Source: Pandoraea vervacti (GTDB lineage: Bacteria > Pseudomonadota > Gammaproteobacteria > Burkholderiales > Burkholderiaceae). Taken from it: 64,000 bases of DNA. The notes beneath the pieces were generated by a model. It was not told the origin of the DNA. It did no database searches and saw nothing but the letters and a program-made list of their open reading frames with translations. Shown piece by piece: positions 56,768-64,000 of this stretch (position 1 is its first letter; the number at the start of each line of letters is the position of its first letter). A program made the translations under genes and the position numbers. The stretch covers positions 5,394,001 to 5,458,000 of the forward strand of contig NZ_CP010897.2 of the NCBI RefSeq assembly GCF_000934605.2. The letters run 5' to 3'.

Positions 56768-57151
56768 TCAGGCGCCGATCTTCGTCGCGTATCCCGCGGC
56801 GTCGAGCAGCTTGTCCAGCTCAGCCGTGTTCGACGGCTTCACGCGGAACAACCAGTTGCCGTACGCATCGCCGTTGATCAGGTCCGGCGAGCCCGGCACT
56901 TCTTCGTTGACCTCGATGATTTCGCCGCTGACCGGCGAGTGCACGTCAGCCGCCGCCTTGACCGACTCGATCACGGTCGACGCTTCGTCGGCCGCCACCG
57001 TGCGGCCGACGTCCGGCAGCTCCACGAACACGATGTCGCCCAGGGATTCCTGTGCGAAGTCGGTAATGCCGACCGTCACGGTGCCATCGGCTTCGAGGCG
57101 GGCCCATTCGTCGGACTGGGTGTACTTCAGGTTATCGGGGATGTTCGCCAT
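56768..57151 (-). CDS. gcvH: Glycine cleavage system H protein
   Basis: Small lipoyl-carrying protein that shuttles the aminomethyl group between the P, T and L proteins. At 127 residues it has the standard size, and the lipoylated lysine is K65 in IESVKAAADV. The flanking blocks YTQSDEWARLE, VGITDFAQESLGDIVFVELP and GDAYGNWLFRVKP complete the family picture. The ATG at 57151 matches the usual start. It lies between gcvT and gcvP in one transcript. Confidence 0.97.
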   Translation of the reverse strand: MANIPDNLKYTQSDEWARLEADGTVTVGITDFAQESLGDIVFVELPDVGRTVAADEASTVIESVKAAADVHSPVSGEIIEVNEEVPGSPDLINGDAYGNWLFRVKPSNTAELDKLLDAAGYATKIGA

Positions 57152-57225
57152 GTTGACGCTCCGGGATTCAGTGTTTGGGGTATTCGGTTTTCGGTAATTC
57201 GTGTCGCCGCACCGTGGCGCCGATC

Positions 57226-58332
57226 TCAGGCCACCACGGCCTTGCCGTGACGCACGAACGGTAATTTGACCACACGTGCGGGCAATTGCTTGTCGCGAAT
57301 TTGCACATGGACGATGGCGCCGTCCGGCACGCCCTTGGGCAAACGGGCGAAAGCGATGGATTGCTGGAGGCTCGGGCTGAACGTTCCGCTGGTGATTTCG
57401 CCGTCGCCCGCGTCCGTCACCACGACCTGATGCGCGCGCAGCACGCCGCCCTTGCCGTCGAGCACGAGACCGGCGAAGCGCCACGTCTGGCCGCGCGAGA
57501 GCAGCGAATCCTTGCCGACGAACGTGCGATCGCTGTCCTTCTCGACAGTCCAGCCCAGGCCGGCGTCGAGCGGCGATACGTCGTCGTCCATGTCCTGCCC
57601 GTAGAGATTCATGCCCGCTTCCAGGCGCAGCGTGTCACGCGCGCCCAGACCGGCCGGACGCACGCCGACCGCGGCCAGTGCGCTCCAGAGCGCCACCACG
57701 TGGTCGGCGTTCACGATAACTTCGAAGCCGTCTTCGCCCGTGTAACCGGTGCGCGCAATCATCAGCTCGCCGAAGGGGGTGTCCTTGGCGAACGCAGCAT
57801 TGAACGGCTTGAGCGCAACGCTCGCCGCCTGCGCACCCGGCACCGCCTGCCACACCTTGGTGCGTGCGTTCGGGCCCTGCACGGCGACGATCGACAGATC
57901 GCGACGCGGCGTGATCGTCAGGCTGTAGTCGCCGTGCGCGTTGAGCTGACCGATCCACGCCAGATCCTTGTCGGCGGTACCGGCGTTCACGACGATGCGG
58001 AACCAGTCTTCGGCGATGAAGTAGATGATGAGGTCGTCGATCACACCGCCGCCCGGGTTGAGCATGCAGGTGTAGAGCGCCTTGCCCGGGGTTTGGAGCT
58101 TGTCGACGTTGTTCGCGACGGCGAAGCGCAGGAATTCGCGGCAGCTCGGACCGTGCAGGTCGACCACACACATGTGCGAGACGTCGAACATGCCGGCGTC
58201 GGTGCGAACGGCGTTGTGCTCTTCGATCTGGGAGCCGTAGTTCACGGGCATGTCCCAGCCGCCGAAATCGACCATGCGAGCGCCGGCGGCGCGGTGCGTA
58301 TCGTTGAGCGGAGTGCGTTTGAGTTCGGTCAT
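57226..58332 (-). CDS. gcvT: Glycine cleavage system T protein (aminomethyltransferase)
   Basis: Tetrahydrofolate-dependent enzyme that releases ammonia from the aminomethyl-lipoyl arm and forms 5,10-methylene-THF. The 368-residue protein shows the family order: TPLNDTHRAAGARMVDFGGWDMPVNY at the start (first 20 residues diagnostic), then MFDVSHMC, QGPNAR, RTGYTGEDGFEV with the folate-binding aspartate region, and EAGMNLYGQDMDDD. It is the first gene after the glycine riboswitch, so it heads the operon. Confidence 0.97.
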   Translation of the reverse strand: MTELKRTPLNDTHRAAGARMVDFGGWDMPVNYGSQIEEHNAVRTDAGMFDVSHMCVVDLHGPSCREFLRFAVANNVDKLQTPGKALYTCMLNPGGGVIDDLIIYFIAEDWFRIVVNAGTADKDLAWIGQLNAHGDYSLTITPRRDLSIVAVQGPNARTKVWQAVPGAQAASVALKPFNAAFAKDTPFGELMIARTGYTGEDGFEVIVNADHVVALWSALAAVGVRPAGLGARDTLRLEAGMNLYGQDMDDDVSPLDAGLGWTVEKDSDRTFVGKDSLLSRGQTWRFAGLVLDGKGGVLRAHQVVVTDAGDGEITSGTFSPSLQQSIAFARLPKGVPDGAIVHVQIRDKQLPARVVKLPFVRHGKAVVA

Positions 58333-58418
58333 CGGGGCATCTGGCCGTCAGGCGTCAAGGTTCGTGAATTCCGGACGACGTCGCCGCATCGCGTGCGCTG
58401 TGTCCGAAAATGCAAAAA

Positions 58419-58504
58419 GGGGTCATCTCGACGACCGGCACTTGGCGCATGCGGCACGTGCTGATGCACTTGCCCGGCGCAATGCCAGTTGGCGAGATGA
58501 CCCC
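58419..58504 (-). terminator. Riboswitch expression-platform terminator
   Basis: Downstream of the second glycine aptamer the minus strand reads GGGGTCATCTCG (58504-58493), a 62-base loop, then CGAGATGACCCC (58430-58419) and TTTTT. The perfect 12-bp stem lies between aptamer and gcvT, as expected of a glycine-ON transcription switch. The closing loop is unusually long and contains inner self-complementary words. Confidence 0.82.
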
Positions 58505-58715
58505 TCTGTCCTTGGTACCTGAGAGATTGCCCGGTACGTGGTGACCGGCCCCTTCGGTGGGCTGCCCGCGCGCCTTGCACGCTGCAACCGCTCTCCAGAG
58601 ATCGAAGGCAATGCCTTCGGCGCGGACGGTCCTTGATGCCTGAGAGTTTGTGGGTATTACCCCTTCGGCGGCGCCGGCATGTGCTTCCCGGTGCGCTCTC
58701 CCGACCACGCTCGCG
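58505..58715 (-). promoter_or_regulatory. Tandem glycine riboswitch upstream of gcvT
   Basis: Two consecutive glycine aptamers read on the minus strand. The first has CGGGAGAGCGC, then GCCGAAGGGG and CTCTCAGGCATCAAGGACCG; the second has TCTGGAGAGCGG, then ACCGAAGGGGCC and CTCTCAGGTACCAAGGACAG. These GAGAG, CCGAAGGGG and CTCTCAGG...AAGGAC words are the conserved aptamer core. A 12-bp terminator stem follows. Glycine would turn on gcvTHP. Confidence 0.95.
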
Positions 58716-58806
58716 CACTTTACGGGGAAAGCCGGGGGCTGTCAATTTGACGTAAATCCGGCTCGTTTTTCGATATCGGCCGCACGCCGCTCAGTCCCTT
58801 GGCGCC

Positions 58807-59832
58807 TTAGCGCGACTCCCCCGGATTCGTGCCCGCCGGACACCCGTCCTTGCCCCATCTTCCGTTGCACACGGCCCAGATACAGCGCTGCTTCGGTATC
58901 ACTTCGAACCAGCGATAGCGCTCGCACTGAGCGAGCGCCGCCGCAATCGTGGTGGCCGCCGCCGGCGAGGACGCCACCGGCGCAGACCCCGGGTGCTGCG
59001 GCGCCTCCCCGGCCGCAAGCGGGCCGATGTCGTTGCCATCGTAATGCGCGGGCAGATCGGCGTTGGCGCTCGGGCGCGTCGCCCCGCCGTTGGCCGCCGC
59101 GCTGCCTTGCCGACTGAGTAGTTGCATCATTTCGTCCGGCGCGGCCTTTGTCGTCGCCTGCGTAGTGGAGGAGGTCGGAGCCGATGAAGAAGACGGCAGC
59201 GTCGTCGCGGCAGCGGTCAGCGCCGCCGTTGCGGCCGACGCGCTCAGCGGTGCAGGGACCGGGTTCGTGGTGGCGGCGATTTCGGCGGCTGCACCGGACG
59301 CCGCAGCGTCCACCGCCGCGAGCGCCTGTGCCCGTGCAAGCGCGGCCGACGCCTCATTGGCGGGATTGGCCGCCGTCGATGGCGTCGATGCCAGCGGGAG
59401 ACTGTTGCCGGCGTTAAAGGGCGTGACGGCAAGACCGCCAGGCGGCTTGGGCACCGGATCGACGTACGGCGCGCGCAGATTCCACCAGATGCCGAGCAGG
59501 GCAATGGCGGCGAACAACGCCGTGCCGATCACCAGCGCACTGTTGAGCCACCCGGGCTCGCCCCTGCGCTCACGTCGTGCGCGCTTTCCCGACGACGACG
59601 TCGTATTGGACGAAGGTGTCCCGAGCCCAGCGGCTGCGCCGTCGGCATTGGCCACGCCGGGGTCCGATGCGGCGGCAGGGGTGGCCGCCATGGCCGCCGT
59701 AGCGGCCGTAGCGGCCGTAGCGGCCAGCGCGTCATCCCGGAAACCCGGTTCGGCATCCGCGAGGGGCGCCCCGCACTTCACACAGCGCAGAGCACGCGTC
59801 GCATTGTTCGTCCCACAGGTTGGACATTGCAC
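58807..59832 (-). CDS. Zinc-ribbon, single-pass membrane protein of unknown function
   Basis: I do not recognise the 341-residue protein as a whole. It begins with a zinc ribbon (C3, C6, C17, C20: CPTC and CVKC). An Ala/Thr low-complexity stretch follows, then one membrane segment at about 97-117 (LVIGTALFAAIALLGIWWN) and a long Ala/Ser/Thr-rich linker. The end is a compact domain with four cysteines (QCERYRWFEVIPKQRCIWAVC, spread over about 35 residues; the run quoted here is interrupted in sense by the domain boundary). The linker DNA contains a 9-bp repeat AGCGGCCGT at 59701-59727, giving an AAT-type peptide repeat. It lies alone between the gcv riboswitch and rep. Confidence 0.6.
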   Translation of the reverse strand: MQCPTCGTNNATRALRCVKCGAPLADAEPGFRDDALAATAATAATAAMAATPAAASDPGVANADGAAAGLGTPSSNTTSSSGKRARRERRGEPGWLNSALVIGTALFAAIALLGIWWNLRAPYVDPVPKPPGGLAVTPFNAGNSLPLASTPSTAANPANEASAALARAQALAAVDAAASGAAAEIAATTNPVPAPLSASAATAALTAAATTLPSSSSAPTSSTTQATTKAAPDEMMQLLSRQGSAAANGGATRPSANADLPAHYDGNDIGPLAAGEAPQHPGSAPVASSPAAATTIAAALAQCERYRWFEVIPKQRCIWAVCNGRWGKDGCPAGTNPGESR

Positions 59833-60129
59833 GGCGACCTCACCACGATGGCAATGTTTTTCATTATAGGCACCCGCTCGATGTCGACGCCAGCGTGTCC
59901 CCGCCCATGCGGGGCGACGCGTCGCGTCGACCCCACAGTGTGTGCCGCAGGCGTTGGCAACGCCCTCGGGGTGTCACGGCCCCGCGCCTCGTGCGTGATA
60001 GACTTGCCCACCACCCGACGCATGCGCCCTCGCGCTCAACGCATCGACCGGGCGAATGGCAACCCCTTCCGACAGGCGGCACGCGGCCATTGCTTTCGTC
60101 TTCACTCTTCATCCCCATCGCTTCACACC

Positions 60130-62238
60130 ATGTCGTCCTTCCCGCTCAATCCTGCCCAGAACGAAGCCACGCATTATTTCGATGGCCCCTGTCTCGTGCT
60201 GGCCGGTGCGGGCAGCGGCAAGACGCGCGTCATTACGCAGAAGATCGCATGGCTCATCGAGGCGAAGGGTTTCGAGCCGAAACATATCGCGGCGGTGACC
60301 TTCACCAACAAGGCCGCTGCCGAAATGCGCGAGCGGGTGGCCAAGCAGCTCGAAGGCAAAACGCTGACCACGCCCGGCAAGGAAGGCCGCAAGGTCCCCG
60401 TCAATCAGCTCACGATCTGTACCTTCCACTCGCTTGGCGTGCAGATTCTTCGGCGCGAGGCGGAGAACGTCGGCCTCAAGCCGCAATTCTCGATTCTCGA
60501 TGCCGACGACTGCTTCGGCCTGATTCAGGAACAGCTCGGCACGACCGACAAGGCGATGATTCGCGGCGTGCAAACGGCCATCTCGCTCTGGAAGAACGGT
60601 CTGGTCACGCCCGAAGTGGCGCTGGCCGCCGCTGAAACCGCCGACGAGCATCAGGCCGCCGTCGTCTATCGCAATTACATGGCGACGTTGCAGGCCTATC
60701 AGGCTGTCGATTTCGACGATCTGATCCGTCTGCCGGCAGAGCTCTTCGAGCGCGACGAGGAAGTGCGCGACCGCTGGCAGAACAAGTTGCGCTATCTGCT
60801 CATTGACGAGTATCAGGACACCAACACCTGCCAGTACCTCCTGCTCAAGCTGCTTGCGGGCCCGCGCGCCGCCTTCACGGCGGTGGGCGACGACGATCAG
60901 GCGATCTACGGATGGCGTGGCGCGACGCTGGAAAACCTCAAGCAATTGCAGGTCGACTTCCCGACGCTCAAGGTCATCAAGCTCGAACAGAACTACCGCT
61001 CGACGTCGCGCATTCTGACAGCGGCAAACAACGTCATCGCCAAGAATCCGAAAATCTTCGAGAAGAAGCTGTGGAGCGAACACGGTCTCGGCGATCCGAT
61101 CACGGTGACCGCCATGAACGACGAAGAGCACGAGGCCGAGTCCGTCGTCTTCCGTCTGTCCGCGCACAAGTTCGAGCGCCGCGCGGAATTTCGCGACTAC
61201 GCGATCCTGTATCGCGGCAACCATCAGGCGCGCATCTTCGAACAGGTGCTGCGTCGAGAACGCATTCCTTATGTGCTCTCCGGTGGCCAGTCCTTCTTCG
61301 ACAAGGCGGAAATCAAGGACCTTTGCGCCTATCTGCGCCTGCTTGCCAACCCCGACGACGATCCCGCCTTCATTCGCGCGGTCACCACGCCGCGACGCGG
61401 GGTGGGCAGCACCACGCTCGAAGTGCTGGGCAGCTTTGCGGGGCAGGCCAAGGTGTCGCTTTTCGAGGCGGTCTACATGGGCGCGGTCGAAGCCCGCTTG
61501 CAACCGCGTCAGCTGGACCCGCTGCGCGCGTTCTGCGACTTCATCCAGCGCATTGCGGCGCGCGCGGCGCGCGACCCCGCCAACGAGGTCATCGACGATC
61601 TCATGGAAGGCATCCACTACGAAGCCTATCTGTACGACACGTTCGACGAGCGTCAGGCGCAATCGCGCTGGACCACCGTGCTGGAATTTCTCGAATGGAT
61701 GAAGCGCAAGGGCACGCGCAGCGAGGTGTCCGCCACGGCCGAGGGCCTCGATTCGCTCGACGCGCAGGACGACGATGCCAAGAGTCTGATGGAACTGACG
61801 CAGACCATCGCGCTGATGTCGATGCTCGAAGGTCGCGACGGCGACGACCCCGACGCCGTGCGGCTGTCGACACTGCACGCGTCCAAGGGACTGGAATATC
61901 CGCACGTGTTTCTCGTCGGCGTGGAAGAAGGCATCCTGCCGCACATCCGCGAAGACGAGGAAGTTACCGCCGAGAAGATCGAGGAAGAACGTCGCCTGAT
62001 GTATGTGGGCATCACGCGCGCGCAGCGAACGCTGCAATTGTCGTGGTGCAAAAAGCGTAAGCGCGCACGGGAAACCTATTCGTGCGAAGTGTCGCGTTTC
62101 GTGCCGGAGATGCAACTCGACGAAGCGCCGCCTCCGCCGCCCGAAGACGCCCCCATGTCGCCCAAGGACCGGCTCGCCAGCCTCAAGGCGATGCTCGCCG
62201 GCGGCGCGAACAAGACGCCGGGCGCATCTGGCGCCTAA
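60130..62238 (+). CDS. rep: ATP-dependent DNA helicase Rep (UvrD/Rep superfamily 1)
   Basis: 3'-5' DNA helicase that clears proteins ahead of the fork and restarts replication. The N-terminus LNPAQNEATHYFDGPCLVLAG with Walker A AGAGSGKT (25-32) follows Rep rather than UvrD. Other SF1 motifs are FTNKAAAEMRER, LIDEYQDTNTCQYLLL, GDDDQAIYGWRGA, NYRSTSRIL, TLHASKGLEYPHVF and VGITRAQRTLQLS. The 702-residue length is slightly above E. coli Rep because of a Pro/Ala-rich tail. The ATG at 60130 is chosen as the conserved start; a long upstream extension is not supported. Confidence 0.93.
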   Translation: MSSFPLNPAQNEATHYFDGPCLVLAGAGSGKTRVITQKIAWLIEAKGFEPKHIAAVTFTNKAAAEMRERVAKQLEGKTLTTPGKEGRKVPVNQLTICTFHSLGVQILRREAENVGLKPQFSILDADDCFGLIQEQLGTTDKAMIRGVQTAISLWKNGLVTPEVALAAAETADEHQAAVVYRNYMATLQAYQAVDFDDLIRLPAELFERDEEVRDRWQNKLRYLLIDEYQDTNTCQYLLLKLLAGPRAAFTAVGDDDQAIYGWRGATLENLKQLQVDFPTLKVIKLEQNYRSTSRILTAANNVIAKNPKIFEKKLWSEHGLGDPITVTAMNDEEHEAESVVFRLSAHKFERRAEFRDYAILYRGNHQARIFEQVLRRERIPYVLSGGQSFFDKAEIKDLCAYLRLLANPDDDPAFIRAVTTPRRGVGSTTLEVLGSFAGQAKVSLFEAVYMGAVEARLQPRQLDPLRAFCDFIQRIAARAARDPANEVIDDLMEGIHYEAYLYDTFDERQAQSRWTTVLEFLEWMKRKGTRSEVSATAEGLDSLDAQDDDAKSLMELTQTIALMSMLEGRDGDDPDAVRLSTLHASKGLEYPHVFLVGVEEGILPHIREDEEVTAEKIEEERRLMYVGITRAQRTLQLSWCKKRKRARETYSCEVSRFVPEMQLDEAPPPPPEDAPMSPKDRLASLKAMLAGGANKTPGASGA

Positions 62239-62260
62239 TGATCTGGCGCCTGAAACGAAG

Positions 62261-62280
62261 AGCCCCCGCGGGCGGGGGCT
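62261..62280. terminator. GC-rich hairpin after rep
   Basis: AGCCCCCGC and GCGGGGGCT form a 9-bp stem with a 2-base gap 22 bases after rep. No T-run follows, so it is a weak or Rho-assisted terminator. The remaining gap to 62732 holds a small leftward gene described separately. Confidence 0.55.
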
Positions 62281-62366
62281 GGTCTGAGGAACGGCGACGT
62301 CCTTACCGGGGCTGTCGGCGGCGGCAGGCTCGCCGGGAAGCCAATGCTGGCTTGCTGCTCGAACTG

Positions 62367-62480
62367 CTACTTGCCACTACCCGAAGACGTCTGGTCACAT
62401 GCGGCGGCCGGGCTCGACGCCACGACGACTCCCGCCAGACCGGTCAAACAAAGCAGGACTGCAACCATCAATTTCCGCAT
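62367..62480 (-). CDS. Small exported peptide, 37 residues
   Basis: ATG to TAG on the minus strand encodes MRKLMVAVLLCLTGLAG followed by VVVASSPAAAC and a short polar tail DQTSSGSGK. A basic start, a hydrophobic core and a small-residue AAAC stretch make a typical signal peptide, possibly lipoprotein-type with the last cysteine as anchor. An excellent ribosome site, AGGAGG, lies 6 bases before the ATG, which is the main reason to accept it. It resembles entericidin-size peptides in layout, but I claim no homology. It stands alone in the gap between rep and the metallophosphoesterase. Confidence 0.6.
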   Translation of the reverse strand: MRKLMVAVLLCLTGLAGVVVASSPAAACDQTSSGSGK

Positions 62481-62732
62481 AGGCTCGCCTCCTCTCGTCA
62501 GGTGGAATCAGGTGAGGTTTCACTATAGAACCCCATCCTTTCGAAGACAAAGATATCTTGACCATCGCTGCTGCGCGGGCGATAGTCGGTAAAAAATGGG
62601 CGAAACAATACGTGAAATGCGTTGATTTCGGTCCAATGCCCACACCCTCCTGCAACGTCAGGCGTCATCTCCGACGCACACCGCAGCGACGCGTGTGCGG
62701 CACCGGCCTCAAGTCTTTGTGGAGCGTGGTGC

Positions 62733-63509
62733 GTGAGACTGCATATCCTGTCCGACCTGCATTTGTCCGTGGCCCCGCTGGCCATTCCCGACGTGGACGC
62801 CGATGTCACGATTCTTGCCGGCGACATCGGCCGTCCGGCTCAGGCCATCGAATGGGCGAAGCAATTGCCGCGCCCGGTCATTTATGTCCCCGGCAACCAC
62901 GAGTTTTACGGCGCGACGCTTGCCGGCACACTGGCCGAATTGCGACGCCTCACCGCCGGTAGCAACGTCCATCTGCTGGAGCGCGGCGCCGCGGTGATCG
63001 GCGGCGTGCGCTTCGTCGGCACCACCTTGTGGAGCGACTTCGCGTTGTACGACGCCGAAGGCAAGCATGACGCAGTGATCGAGGAATCGCAGAAGTTCGT
63101 TCGGGACTTCACGCGCATACGCGTCGGGGACCCCGCCGCCCCCTGGTCGGATTTGCCGTTCTTCACGCCCAACGATTGCGCCGCGCTGTGTCGCGAGAAC
63201 GTGGCCTGGCTCGCGCGCGTGCTCGCCACGCCGCACGACGGCCCGACTGTCGTCGTCACTCATCACGCGCCGACACCGCAGAGCATTCATCCGCGCTTTG
63301 CGGGCTCGCTCGTCAATCCGGCGTTCATTTCGGATTTGACCTCGCTCATCGAGCCGTCGGACGCCGCGTTGTGGGTCCATGGCCATACGCACGATTCGTT
63401 CGACTATCGCGTCGGGCACACGCGGGTGCTGTGCAATCCGCGCGGCTACTGTTTCGAGGGGCGGGTCGAGAACCCGGCGTTCGATCCGCAGAAGGTGGTG
63501 AAGGTGTGA
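62733..63509 (+). CDS. Metallophosphoesterase
   Basis: Calcineurin-like metallophosphoesterase of 258 residues. All metal-binding motifs are present: LSDLHLS (6-12), ILAGDIG, VPGNHEFY, VTHHAP and WVHGHTHDSFDY. Proteins of this small stand-alone group hydrolyse phosphodiesters or phosphomonoesters, but the natural substrate is unknown. The start is a GTG at 62733 so that the protein opens with MRLHILSDLH; GGAG lies 9 bases before. The terminator after it separates it from a convergent cytochrome gene. Confidence 0.88.
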   Translation: MRLHILSDLHLSVAPLAIPDVDADVTILAGDIGRPAQAIEWAKQLPRPVIYVPGNHEFYGATLAGTLAELRRLTAGSNVHLLERGAAVIGGVRFVGTTLWSDFALYDAEGKHDAVIEESQKFVRDFTRIRVGDPAAPWSDLPFFTPNDCAALCRENVAWLARVLATPHDGPTVVVTHHAPTPQSIHPRFAGSLVNPAFISDLTSLIEPSDAALWVHGHTHDSFDYRVGHTRVLCNPRGYCFEGRVENPAFDPQKVVKV

Positions 63510-63570
63510 TCCCCTCGTCGCCATCGGCAGGACGAAATGGCCGAGCGCAGCGGCCGAGAGCAGAAAGCAA

Positions 63571-63592
63571 AATCCCCGCCGAAGCGGGGATT
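63571..63592. terminator. Bidirectional rho-independent terminator
   Basis: AATCCCCGC and GCGGGGATT form a perfect stem around CGAA, with TTTT following on the + strand and an A-rich start that gives T on the other strand. It separates convergent genes. Confidence 0.9.
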
Positions 63593-63624
63593 TTTTCATG
63601 GGAGCGTCCGAGCGTGCGAGGCGC

Positions 63625-64000
63625 TTACTTGGCCGCGCTCACCATATAGTCGACGGCGGCCTTGACGTCGTCGTCCGACGCGTTGGCGGCTCCGCCCTTC
63701 GGCGGCATGGCGTTCAGCCCCTTGATGGCGGCATTGTGCAGCGTGTCGATGCCCGTGGCAATGCGCGGCGCCCATGCCGCCTTGTCGCCGAACTTCGGTG
63801 CGTTCATCACGCCGCTGGCGTGGCAAGCCATGCAGACGGTGTCGTAGAGCTTCTTGCCTGCCTCAAGGTTACCGCCGGCGCTGGCGGCAGCCGGTGCGGC
63901 GGTCTTGAGCGAGGCCATGGCCGCCGCCGCTGCGGCAGCGCTTCCGGCGTCGGCGCCCGACGCGGCAGCCGGCGCAGACGCCGGGGCGGCAGCACCCGCG
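63625..64000 (-). CDS. Cytochrome c5-family protein, N-terminus beyond the window
   Basis: The gene enters from the right edge; only the last 125 or so codons are here. The haem motif CMACH follows LEAGKKLYDTV, and the AMPPKGG stretch with the distal methionine is the mark of the cytochrome c5 group. In front of the haem domain there is a long Ala/Gly/Pro-rich linker (from about 63920 to the edge), so the complete protein is longer than a plain c5 and probably has a membrane anchor or second domain. Internal methionines in the linker should not be taken as the start. Confidence 0.85.
   Translation of the reverse strand, partial: AGAAAPASAPAAASGADAGSAAAAAAAMASLKTAAPAAASAGGNLEAGKKLYDTVCMACHASGVMNAPKFGDKAAWAPRIATGIDTLHNAAIKGLNAMPPKGGAANASDDDVKAAVDYMVSAAK

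Noticed and set aside
60130..62238. UvrD (helicase II)
   Set aside because: The N-terminal LNPAQNEA and GPCLVLAGAGSGKTRVI pattern and overall length follow Rep more closely.

Overview
The window is GC-rich, densely packed chromosomal DNA. Its gene content points to a betaproteobacterium of the Burkholderiales, probably Burkholderiaceae and possibly a Pandoraea-like organism. This placement is inferred from gene content and order (hemE-priA-putA, dolP-diaA-yraN//rsmI, gcvTHP behind a tandem glycine riboswitch, a complete sox set); no marker gene for species assignment is present. I see no insertion sequence, integrase, prophage or CRISPR array.

Layout. 1-3519: the edge of a surface-polysaccharide locus (CapD/WbpM-like fragment, short initiating sugar-phosphate transferase, NAD-dependent epimerase) and a lone polytopic membrane protein. 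3649-3724: tRNA-Ala(CGC). 3817-12455: a thiosulfate-oxidation cluster read leftward, soxR-soxC-soxD-cytochrome c-soxY-soxZ-soxA-soxX-soxW-soxB, with a perfect palindromic operator upstream of soxR and an unusual 13-bp repeat array between soxW and soxB. 12990-14762: an orphan two-partner-secretion transporter. 14960-16898: fccB/fccA flavocytochrome c sulfide dehydrogenase. 16924-19926: dolP, diaA-like, yraN and divergent rsmI. 20067-22964: a 965-residue leucine-rich-repeat protein with an IpaH/SspH-type NEL E3 ubiquitin ligase domain, standing alone among housekeeping genes.

23155-26098: a three-gene ABC importer. 26665-34666: miscellaneous enzymes and envelope proteins (RlpA, MBL hydrolase, DEDDh nuclease, ArsC-like, dienelactone hydrolase fusion, lipoprotein, Hyi/OtnI, CoA-binding protein, HSL esterase), with a candidate small RNA or small gene at 32505-32991. 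34889-35713: a PheC-like secreted protein. 35986-40050: hemE and priA, with two DnaA-box matches between them. 40550-46599: putA and putP with GTTGCA operator motifs. 46807-49530: an orphan LivJ/K-type binding protein and an AGCS symporter. 49850-51922: an orphan PilV-like pilus-tip protein. 52157-58715: sdaA, gcvP, gcvH, gcvT and a tandem glycine riboswitch, all leftward. 58807-64000: a zinc-ribbon membrane protein, rep helicase, a 37-residue exported peptide, a metallophosphoesterase and the 3' part of a cytochrome c5 gene.

How the genes work together. Sox plus Fcc would oxidise thiosulfate and sulfide in the periplasm, with electrons passing to c-type cytochromes under control of a persulfide- or thiol-sensing ArsR repressor. 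PutA/PutP import and oxidise proline with PutA as autorepressor. The glycine switch controls glycine cleavage, and SdaA then removes serine to pyruvate. The most surprising item is the NEL ligase, a family otherwise known for proteins delivered into eukaryotic cells. The orphan PilV-like and TpsB genes are further surface or secretion parts without partners in view.
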